Assembly: GCA_028565715.1 (NCBI GenBank)
Contig: JAOXYC010190023.1
Span: forward strand, 1 to 12,247
Length of the DNA stretch: 12,247 nt
Source: Phoronis pallida
Lineage: Eukaryota > Phoronida > Phoronidae
Direction of reading: 5' to 3'
Part shown: positions 1-10,100 of the stretch, piece after piece
Position numbering within the stretch: the stretch's first letter is position 1
Layout: each line of letters opens with the position of its first letter
Position numbers and translations under genes: made by a program
The notes under the pieces: model-generated
The model's database searches: none
What the model was told of the DNA's origin: nothing
The model's input: only the letters and a program-made list of their open reading frames with translations

Positions 1-951
1 TTGACTTTAAAATAAACTAGCTAATAGAAGTTATCTTGCAAGTAAGTCTCAAACCAATTAATTCTCATGCTTGGAAACGTATGGAAAACATTTATCTTCC
101 AACAAATTTATTCTAGAAAACTCAGTTGTTTTGAAAATATATTCAGCATTTATTTTTATATCCAAAGCATAATTAATGACATGTCTACTGACCATAATGA
201 CATAACTTATTACATGAAATGCACTGACCATGCAGACACAGTGACTTTATTAATTCCATCAACATAAATCAATAGAAATTGTAGTTGTTACATGTAACAA
301 AATCAATAGTTCACTATAGAGGTCACTAGCAGGTATTTCTTTGTCTCCAGGTATAATTGTCAATTGACTATTGTTAGCTATAGAAATCCATCTTTTGCAA
401 GCAATTTAGCCAAGAAACTTGAAACCACTTCCTCTGCAAAATGGCTTTGTTTGTCTGTTTTCTAAATAAGGTCCATTGTTGGTAAATAATTGGTAATGGA
501 TTGAGTATGTTTTTATAAGGAGTTTATGTCTGATAAATGGATGTAATTGCTTTTAAACTATTAAATGTAATTTTGTGGAAGTGTCCATTTCCCTTATTTT
601 ACAACTGAATCTTTTCGGATGAGGTGAATGTCAAAAAAGTTTAAACGTTGGTAAATTCTGGTATATCAGTCTTGCATTTGAATTTCAGTTCTGGCATATT
701 TGTAGTCACCAATTGCTTTTCTACAATTATAATTTTCTTCAAAACACTGTGACTTGCATTTCGAGTATGTGCACTGCAAGTAAAATGCAGCAGTCACATT
801 GGTTTGAAGTCACTTTCTGTGTAAAAACCATTATGGTGACAGCAGTTTGTCTTGATTGCGTGTGAACGTCTGTTATCTAAACAGTGTACTGAAATTAAAA
901 ATGGTTTATTATATGTGAATAAAAATTACATGTTCTTCCTATATTTTCCAG
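1..951. other. Upstream non-coding DNA (probable first intron or 5' flank)
   Basis: This AT-rich stretch has no convincing coding frame on either strand. Its last bases, a run of T and C ending in CCAG at 948-951, look like a splice acceptor. The best reading is therefore an intron whose non-coding first exon lies upstream of the window. A 16-base palindrome sits at 285-300. A TATAAGG string at 514-520 is not enough to call a promoter. If transcription instead starts inside the window, this region would hold the promoter, but I cannot show that. Confidence 0.6.
285..300. repeat. Perfect 16-base palindrome
   Basis: The sequence TTGTTACATGTAACAA is its own reverse complement. The string AAATCAATAG also occurs on both sides, near 267 and 300. 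It could be a dimeric transcription-factor site or chance in AT-rich DNA. No factor is assigned. Confidence 0.5.
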
Positions 952-960
952 ATGAGATGA
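952..960 (+). promoter_or_regulatory. Minimal upstream ORF, Met-Arg-stop
   Basis: If the acceptor at 951 is used, exon 1 opens with ATGAGATGA, a two-codon upstream ORF that ends 10 bases before the main start codon. Such elements can lower or gate translation of the main frame. Whether it matters depends on the upstream exon, which is not in the window. Confidence 0.4.
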
Positions 961-1159
961 GCCCTCAACTATGCCAGATTCCCGCGAGACCAGTGCCGAG
1001 GGCGCCAACAAGCGCCAAGGCAGATCTCAGCCTCTAAGTCAGGCAAACAGTTCAGCCCGCACCCGACGACCAAACACCAGCTCCTATCATGATATTGCCA
1101 CTAGTTTATTCAGCGGGAACTCAGGAGATTTGGAAGAACTGTTCTTAGCTGCTGCAAGG
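952..1159 (+). CDS. Exon 1: 5' leader and N-terminus (residues 1-63, coding from 971)
   Basis: The exon follows a pyrimidine-rich acceptor and ends at AAGG|GTAATT, phase 0. The coding part gives a Ser/Arg-rich, probably flexible N-terminus, then LFSGNSGDLEELFLAAAR. That last stretch starts the first, degenerate ankyrin helix and continues directly into exon 2 (DGDYDRILNFL). An in-frame TGA at 953-955 means translation of this frame cannot begin further 5' within this exon. Confidence 0.85.
957..1037 (+). promoter_or_regulatory. Overlapping upstream ORF of 26 codons
   Basis: A second upstream ATG at 957 has G at -3 and opens a frame that ends at TAA 1035-1037. It runs past the main start at 971 in another frame. 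Ribosomes starting here could not easily restart at 971, so if transcribed it would repress the main product. The peptide resembles nothing known to me. It may be chance overlap with coding exon 1. Confidence 0.35.
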
Positions 1160-4100
1160 GTAATTATAATTAGTCAAATATTTTAAAGATATTTTTGTAC
1201 GAATTGAAATTTATTTATTATATGGCAAATGTCGCTCATGATTAAATATTTCCTTTGATGAAACTGATCTTGGGACCAAATTAAACCTTTTTTAATATTG
1301 AGTATACCTTAACCAGTTCTTCATAATGTATGTTTTATTACTGAATATTTCTGATTTGAAATGTTATGTTTGTTTCATTGTAGGATGGGGACTATGATAG
1401 GATTCTTAACTTCCTTCAAAGACGAGGAGATATTCTAGTCAGTGTCGATGTTAAAGACAAACGTACAGGAAATACTCCACTAATATGGGCTGCTAAAAGA
1501 GGTCATTCCAAGGTACATGCAGTTTAGATTATTTTTGAAAATGAGACTAGCAATTAAATTAAATATTAGATTAACTGTGAACTAGCATCTAAAATGTATA
1601 GCTAGATACATAACAAGCACAAAATGAAACGAGGCAAATTCAAAAATGAATCACTTTACAATTGACTTTTTAATTGAATTTTGGTTCAAAGGAGATACTT
1701 AAACTGCTGTAAGCCTGTCAGTTGTAAATACTTTGCCCAAGTTTTCTATAATAATAGTAAACAGAAGTAAACAGCAAAATACTGTTTACTTCTGTTTTAT
1801 TTCTTCATTCACTATTTCGTTTCTACAGAAATTGCATCTCAAGAGATCACAGCATTCTTCAGTTTAGTTTTGGACTTTTTCTACACTATAATAATAATAA
1901 TAATTTCTTGACAGATTGTGCAGTTACTCCTTCGGCATGGTGCTGATGTTACACTCCGTAACTATGACAACAAGACCGCACTTGAAGTTGCCTCCCCTGC
2001 AATCAAACAAGTGTTACTGGACTCCATTCACCGTTCTGGCTCCTCACATCAACACTTACTACAGGCGGCCTGGCAGGGCAATATAGAAGTTGTCAGGAAA
2101 ATCTTGGTAAGAAATGTCTGTTATGTCGTAAATGTCACATCATATAAAAATCCTCCTTTTTCGCTAAAAAAAATAAAATGGTTTTCTATTGGAGATAATG
2201 GTACTTTTTTGTTTAGACTTCAGGAATTTGTACAAAAGAAATGTGCATAAACAATGCAATTTAAAAGTTGGCAAATTTAACAGTGATTGTCGTTTGAAGA
2301 ATTTGTCCACAGTGTGGCATATGCATATGACATTTTTCTTTCTTTCTCACGATTTCATTAAGAAATGTGTTTAAAATATTGAGATTTTCTCTTTCAGTCT
2401 GAAGGCAAGGCTCTTGACATTGACTGTCGCAACTCTGATGGGTTAACACCAATGTTACTAGTCACGCGGGATGTGTTCCTGTTTGAGAAACTGGGCTCAC
2501 AGCTAGTCTCTTCATATGACCCACTCCAAGTTGTACAAGAACTCATCACACACAGAGCGTAAGTTGATGCTTTTTAAAAGAACTATAGAAAATATCTCTT
2601 ATGTTACTAGTCATACAATATGTGTTCCTGTTTGAGAAACTCGGCGCACAACTAGTCAGACCCCCTCCAGGTTGTACAGGAACTCCCCAAACACAGAGCG
2701 TAAGTTGTTTGGTAAACATAGACCATAAAGACCATCTTACTAGTCGTATCAGATGTATTCTTGTTTGAGAAACTCCACTAAAATTACACTTAACAGCTTT
2801 GATGTTCCATTGCTTCTTCTTCACCATCCAATCATCAACAAGATGTCATCATTAGGAGTTTCGGTCATGATTCTTTGACTCTTGTCAAATGATAGGTCAA
2901 CAGTATTTACTATTAATCAGTTTCTGGTCTGGCGGTGATGAGAATGCCACTGCCGGGTTCTAAAGCTGCTGTTTTCATAAGGGTGTAATCAGGAAATGCT
3001 GTAGTATTGTATCATTAAATAGTAAATATTCTACCAATCTAGACTATAATTAAAACCAAAACTGTTTTTACAGAGATGTCAATGCAATAGACCCTGAAGG
3101 CAGAACACCCCTCCACTATACATCCTCATCTAAGTCTACATCAGCCAATGATCTGGCTACATATATGCTCAGTGAGGGATCCAATGCTGGTATGTATTTT
3201 TTTTAATTACTCTACACAACTGCTTCAATGCAGAAATGTCAAGGTTGTTTTTTAATTAGATGTATTATGAATGTGTAGATATAGGGTTTATACCTCTAAG
3301 CAAAATAATTTTTTTTTTCTTCTTCAAATTGTGTTCTCATTGTCTTTTGATACATAGTGTTTCATTGGAATTTGTTGTGAATAACAAATAACACACAGAT
3401 TGTTGGATTTCTGTCGAACTCATCACCAAAGCTCGGATTTTTTTTTGCAGATATTCGAGATAAAAGGTGCTTCACCCCCATTCATTGTGCATCCCAGAGT
3501 GGAAATGTTGAAGTGGTGCTGGCATTATTACATAATGGATCTGACCCCAACACGAGAGGATTCGCTGGTGCAACTCCCTTGCATATAACTGTAAGTTTGT
3601 ATGTCTGTGTGCATATGGGTAATGAAACATCATTAGATGATAAAAACTTATTTTATTAGGAATGTGGTGAAGATAAAGAGAATGACTTACTTTTAACTTT
3701 TAAAATACACTTGTATCCCTTGATTTGTTATATTTTCATTTCAATTTATTCAAATGAGGAATTCGACAAAAAAGAGACAGCAATGTTTTAGAGTAGTTCT
3801 TGATTTGGACTTATTCAAAAATCTCCACCTTCTAATAGGTTGATAAAAGAATGGAAATTAACAGTAAAAAAGTTGATTGATATCTGGGCTACTATAACTG
3901 CAGTCATACTTAAAAATAGCAACCTTGGACGCTTATGCGGATAAAAATTAAGTTCATAATGTTTACAATAACAGGCATATAATGGTCATGAGAGAGTGGC
4001 AATGGCGTTACTTGAAAATGGTGCTGATGTTACAATGGTGGATGACTCTGGTCGAACACCCCTAGATGTAGCTGTCTCTAAGAAGGTGAAGTCCACGCTC

Positions 4101-7100
4101 AAACAGGCGTGGGTTGAAGCGACGCAGGTCAAGAAGGAGGCTGAGTTAACACTACGACCCATACGTAATGGAACAAAGTCTGGTAGTAGGAAGAGCGCAA
4201 GGAAACGAGGAGAGGTCATCTTTGATGTAAGTATTTTGTGAGGCACAAAATGAGGTTTCTGAAATCTTATGAGTATGTCATTTCTACCAAAGGGCTCATG
4301 AAGAGTCAGAAGACCATTATTGTTGATGGGATATGGATGTTAACAATTTTACCTCGATTTCCAATGTTTCCTATTCGTTTATTTGCTGCTGAATGTTAGA
4401 TTTAAGCTTGTTGAGAAAACAACAATATTTGCAGATCTCAAGCCAAATCTAGCAACTTGAAAAATGAAATAGCCACCGAAATGTTATTCTTTCCAAAATA
4501 AGTGGAAGTCATAAAATACAGAGGTTTAATTTCAACTACGATAGGGGAACTTGGTGACATTAATTGATTGTTGGTTGATAATCCATTTTGTAGCTCCCCA
4601 TAATGTCAAGCAGGAGTCCTGTACCCTCCATACTACCCAGCATTAGGAATGCGGAGGCTGATTTAGATGAAGTAAACAGAATGTTTGTGTGCCTCTGTTG
4701 CTTTCACTGTGCATGGCAACTTTAATAAAATAAACAAGTTTTAGTTTCGCCAATTTTTGTTTTTCTAATTTTGGTCTAATTGGGAGAATGTTATTTTTCT
4801 AAAACTGCTTGGATGTGTCAAATCTATTTGTGTTCTAATGCTGATGACAATTTGAGTTTGTTTTAGTCTGAATAGATCTTCACCGTTTGATCTTTCTGTT
4901 GCCTATTTTGCCATATGAAATAGATTGTGTTATACATTTTCTGTGAACTGTATTTTTTTTTTACTAAACTTTAAAGGTGTAATTGCTTTTAATTTTGAAA
5001 ACTTACATTCATTGTTGGGGTGCATTTTGTGAGTATCTTTTGCAAAACTTTTAAGGATTACACTTCACAAAATATTTCTTATTACCTCATATCAAGTTAA
5101 TTTCAAATGGAAAATAGTTTTTAAAGAATTTGTCTGGAGGATATTTCTTAAACTTTGTTGTCTTTCATTTCAGTCTTTGGTAAACCAATCAGCATCTCCT
5201 CGACAACTGCCAAAAAGTAAGTGATCTTATGCTAACAATGTTACAACAACTAGTGATGCCTTGTTTAAAAAAACAGTTAATGGTTTATCATGGTGACTTG
5301 TTCACAATTTATTCTTTGTAAATGATTTGTTTTCAACAAATGAAAATGAAAATCCTCACTAGCAAGTTGTCTTTTTTACATGCAGCTAAAATAAATTCAT
5401 TGCTATCTTATTATAATTATTTTAATATGTCATTTCTTTGTAGACTTGATACTTATTTGATGTTTTCTAAATTTTCAGAGTTAACCCCTCTCAACCATGA
5501 TGCATCACCACGGTCATTAACAGCAGACACTCTAAACGCTGAGTGGGATGCCTTAAACATTCAAAAAGCTTTAAATAGGTGGGCAAAATTGAGTGCCACA
5601 GATTAAAAATAGATCTGAAGTAAATCAAACTGTAGAATAAATTTTCATCTTTTGACTGATTTATTTCATATCACCTATAAACACTGTTTCATGGATCATA
5701 ACATTTGAATACATTCATCTTAAACTAGTGAGCAATTCATTTAAAGAAATATTCTCCAGTCATGTCACCAGTAAACATATCTAAGTCAAAATGTGTGGCT
5801 AGCATGGTTCTACATTCTTTAACATTTTTACTTTTAGTTTGTTTGTTGTCTTCAGTGAGTTTTTAGCCTGATAACAAGATACGTTAGATTTTCAATTACT
5901 GCTTTTACTATCATGTTTGAAATATATGAATGTATCACTTCCAATGTTTTCAGGGAAGGTCCTCGTAGACTTGGAGAACCACGAGGAAGACCTCCAAAGA
6001 TGCCAAACACCCCTGAAAAATCTCCAACAAAAACTTCTGACCACCGCTCTCTCACACCACTTGGTGAACGACCTGTGTCTCGTATTCTGTACAACAGGAG
6101 CGCTAGTGACATCACAGAGTTGGAAAATACACATCAGAGACTTGCCATGAGGAAATGTAAGTTTGAAACGACTGAAAATACAAAATTTGAATACCAAAAA
6201 TCAGAACTATCTACAGGTAGAGTTTTGTTTTTAACTTTTCTCAATCTCATTTCTCAAAAACTGGACTACATAAGATTTTTACTGCATTAAAAGTTCAAAA
6301 GATTTGTCAACATGTTTAAGCCCAGATTTGAATGATAAGATAAATATTACAGTCATGATGAATTGACCAATGGTTATCTTTTCTAGCTGATCCTGTACGT
6401 AAGTTTGCGGCTACCCCAACAGGTGTCTCTCATCTTCAAGTGACTGTGATGGGCCTGGACCTGGATAACACTAACATGCGTGTGGATAAATCAGCATGGC
6501 GGAGATATAGTGAGCCGCAAGCAACATCGTTTAGTGACCTGGCGGCCTCATGTGATGACATGTTGGCTAGAGGTAGGTTACCTTCTATTAACATTTAATC
6601 TGAATAAGAGATTGAGAGATTATTGAAATATTTCAAAGATTATAAAGCTATTGATAATTTTGTTTGGTGAGAGGATCTTTCTTATAATGTTACCAGTTTA
6701 TGTATCCTATTGCTAGCTCTCAGAATTATTTCAAAAATATAATCCTTAATTATTGGACGAAAACTTAATAACCACATTAAATTTTTGCATGATTAAAAGC
6801 ACTAGATGGCAAAAAGAAAATATAGTTGATAATTTCAAAAGTTATTTCTGAAAAGTTGTGTGATAAAATGATTCTCAAATTCATGGGGAGTAAAACAATA
6901 TTTTATTGGATTCGATTTTGAAAAATCATAGACCTTGCCAAAGTCCCGTTCTAGGATTTTCCAAGATCTCATCCAATAAAATGATGTATTACTCCCCATT
7001 GGTTGTGGGAATCGCTTAACATGTGTTTCTGATTTTTCTGTTCACATCATCTTTCGATACATATTGTTTCATCCGGACTTTGATGTGAATTACTAAAAAC

Positions 7101-10100
7101 GCACAGTTGAATCCATCTGAACTGCTGTCAAAATCCTCACCAAACTGGTTTTAGAAATTTCATATTATGTAACAACTTGTGTTTATCCTAAGTATTTTCC
7201 CAATTTTGTACAGATATTCGAGATAAAAGGTGCTGAGAGGATCTTTCTTATAATGTTACCAGTTTATGTATCCTATTGCTAGCTCTCAGAATTATTTCAA
7301 AAATATAATCCTTAATTATTGGACGAAAACTTAATAACCACATTAAATTTTTGCATTATTAAAAGCACTAGATGGCAGAAACAAATACAGTTGATAGTTT
7401 CGATAGGAGACTCTGTATCTCAAAATTCATGGCAGATGTCTATACAGTTGAATATTAAGTCATGGTCTGCTCTGTACTACTAAGGAATTTTTTTTTTATT
7501 TCTAATCAATTGAAGTCGCTTAACATATATTTTCTTTATATAGGTCGTCAATCAGTATTCTCCCCAGAAAGGTCAGATTCTGCTTCCCCTCCCCCCAGAC
7601 TGACCCCACTAAGGACCCCATCAGGTTCTGACAGACGTAGGATGAAGATCCCAGACACCATTGATGAAGATAAAGTTGCCAACTCTAAGCCAGTCATTTT
7701 AGATCTCGGTAATTTTAATCAAATACTATGTTAAAAATTTGAGTTTGTTTTACTTAGGCAAGAGGTTTATTATTTGTGTACACTAGTATACAAATGCTGT
7801 TTCCGTAAAAAGTTAGTTTCCAAAGAACAAGTTATTTGCTTTTGAAAGACACAGTATTTCTATAAGTTTGCGAAAGCATGGCCAAAACACGGTTTTAAAT
7901 GAAGTTATTTTAAAGGTCAAGAATCAGTTGTTAAAAAAAAACTTGGAGACAATCGTGTTGGAAAAGTGCCTTAAATTCATAAAATCAAAAGAGGAAAAAA
8001 TTACTCTCTATTATTTGGATTCATGTTTATCCAAATTGGTATTGTCTTATCACCCATTCATTTCTCTTTGCCTTTTCTGTATTCTCAAATATTTCCATAT
8101 TGCAGATCAAATGAAGTTGACCCAGTCTAGCGGCTCACCCCTGTTCATAGACTACAGCTCCCTCTATCCAGGGCGTCGTATCCCCGCTACCCCGTCATCT
8201 CAGGGTAGAGTCAGCAGCACACGTCTCATTGATCTGTCATCTGACTTTGGGTCACCTGATCACTCGCCTGAAGACTCCTCAAAGGTTGGTTATAAATCAA
8301 ATTGCAATGCTCAGTGAATATAGAGTATGACTTAAAAGAATTGTCAAAAAAGAATCATTCTGTATGCTAATTTAACGGTCAATGATGTATAAAGAAGTTT
8401 TGTTCATGTTGTACACCACATCATGTTAAGTAATTTATCTTTCTGGATCTCAGCAATGAACATGTTGTTATTATGAAAAACACAAGACTTTTGAATCGGA
8501 TCATCTTGTAGCCATTAAGCGCTTACATAGATTGTGTATTTATTCATTTGTGCTGGACATAATTTTGATGGTATTTGTGAACATGAAGTCAGACACTTCG
8601 ATACTAGTCAAGGTATTTTAATAAATTCAAGATGATCCGATTCAAAAGTCTTGTGTTTTTTCATAATAATGACTTGTTAAAACATTGAAATAAGTACATA
8701 TTTTTAAGACGGTGAACAGTTAACCACAAAGTTCACTCCTATTTTGGGGTTGATTCATTCAAAATTAATAACATAGAAACATGTCAATTTTTAAAAACCA
8801 GTGTTAGAAGGCAATACACTACTAATACCTGTCCCTTTCTGCATTCCAGGATAGCACACCAAGATCTGACTCAAACTCTCCGCAACACTCAATTGTGCAT
8901 AAAGAAAATTTCAACATTGAAGATACTCGCATCTTGGAGAAATCTGCTTCCAATCGTAGTAGTGTTACATCTAGTATCAGCGACCTGACAACACCATCTC
9001 CCATCAATACTGAAACACCCAGACGCCTTAGTCTTCCACCTATGGGAGGTTCCCAAAGCTCAACTTCCAAAATCTTGCCTAAAACTTCACAAAAATCTGC
9101 TAAACCTGCTCAAGTTTCTAAGGGGAAATCCCCAGAGAAAACTGTAGATAAAAATGAACCAAGTGTTGATAAACTGCTGGTGCCTGGATCTGATAAAACT
9201 GTGCAAAACAAAACTACAACGAACTCTGCAAGGAGCTTTAAAGCGAGCTCTCCTCATGGTGGAGGTAGAAAAGAGCCTGGTGGCAAAAGTATTGATAACA
9301 TTGCAAGTACATCACAAACTGCTAGATTGCGTGCTCAAGCTAAAGTGAATGCTGTTAGTAGATTTGCTAATGTAAAGAAAGCACAGAATACCAAATCAAA
9401 CGAGAGTTTAGGCAACGAGTCTTCTAACAATTCAGAGCAAAGCAAAGACAATGAAAGTGCAGTTAGTGACAAGGAAAATCCAGCTTCACCACCGAAAAAC
9501 AAAGTGACTGTTCACTCTAATTTATTTGTGACAGAAGTCCCAGAAAGCTTCACTGAAAGTGTGAAACCAAATTACTCAATCACAGAACCAAAGAAGGATC
9601 CTACTGCTGTTGGTGCTTCCACAAAAACAGTTGGTGCTGTTGTGAGGCAAAATGATTCAAAAGAGAGCAATAAAAATGATGCAAAGTCTCAAAAAGGAAA
9701 ACCGGAACTCAAATCGGGTGAAGAAAATGCAAAATCCCCTTCAAAAGTCAATCAGCAGTCAGGTCCTACACCTCCAAAACCTACCACAAAATCTCCAAGA
9801 GATGCTCAAAAAGGTGATCAGAAGTATGTGCCTGTATTGAAGCGTCAAATTTCTTCAACTTCCGTTGCAAGTGGGGTCAGTGGTTCATACCCGGTCAAAG
9901 GTCAAACTGAGAAGAATACTAGTCTCACGAAGGTCAGCTCTACGATAATATCAGATCACCCGTCTGCAATGAGCTCACCAAGGGCTGGTGCCATGAAAGG
10001 ATCGACCACGTCTCCCCGTAAAGTTCTACAGAGAGCCCCCAGTAAGGATATCAAATGTGCAAGACAAGCTGTTCCATTAATTAAGACTACAACAAATGCA

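Larger units (their letters stand above)
2559..3073. other. Intron 4, containing decayed exon copies
   Basis: Of this 515-base intron, 2601 to about 2790 is made of degenerate tandem copies of the exon 4 end and intron 4 start. From about 2790 to 3073 I see only AT-rich unique sequence and the acceptor TTTTTACAG. Confidence 0.85.
6573..7543. other. Intron 12, composite of repeats
   Basis: The longest intron (971 bases). In order it holds: direct repeat copy 1 (6668-6836), a foldback (6870-7013), a diverged copy of the intron 5 end with the first bases of exon 6 (about 7031-7234), and direct repeat copy 2 (7234-7401). A T-rich tail leads to the acceptor TTTATATAG. Confidence 0.85.

Noticed and set aside
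67-267. Open frame on + strand in the upstream region
   Set aside because: Phe/Ile/Tyr-rich translation typical of AT-rich non-coding DNA; no splice sites or motifs support it.
514-520. TATAAGG as a possible promoter TATA box
   Set aside because: One short match in AT-rich sequence. The acceptor at 951 argues that transcription starts further upstream.
1889-1903. (TAA)5 run as a regulatory element
   Set aside because: A short microsatellite is common in AT-rich introns and nothing else supports a function.
2546-2827. 93-codon minus-strand frame in intron 4
   Set aside because: It is the antisense of the duplicated exon 4 fragments; its internal sequence repeat just mirrors that duplication.
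3400-3588. Open frame overlapping exon 6
   Set aside because: It is in a different frame from the ankyrin reading; the real exon is defined by ankyrin motifs and matching splice phases.
3986-4246. 86-codon minus-strand frame
   Set aside because: It lies antisense to exon 7, whose + strand translation is clear ankyrin sequence; no independent signal.
5322-5606. + strand frame covering exon 10 with ATG start and stop
   Set aside because: Only the part after 5479 is coding-like, and it is better explained as exon 10 spliced on both sides.
5852-6197. Overlapping minus-strand frames opposite exon 11
   Set aside because: They are shadows of a Ser/Pro/Arg-rich coding exon, with no motif of their own.
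7214-7230. 17-base micro-exon between CAG and GTGCTG in intron 12
   Set aside because: The acceptor is weak and GTGCTG is a poor donor. Inclusion would insert 17 bases and shift the frame of everything downstream.
7868-8105. Open in-frame extension upstream of exon 14, possible alternative first exon
   Set aside because: The translation is Leu/Lys/Ile-rich, unlike the linker, and a strong acceptor (CATATTGCAG) marks the exon border. It is probably chance.
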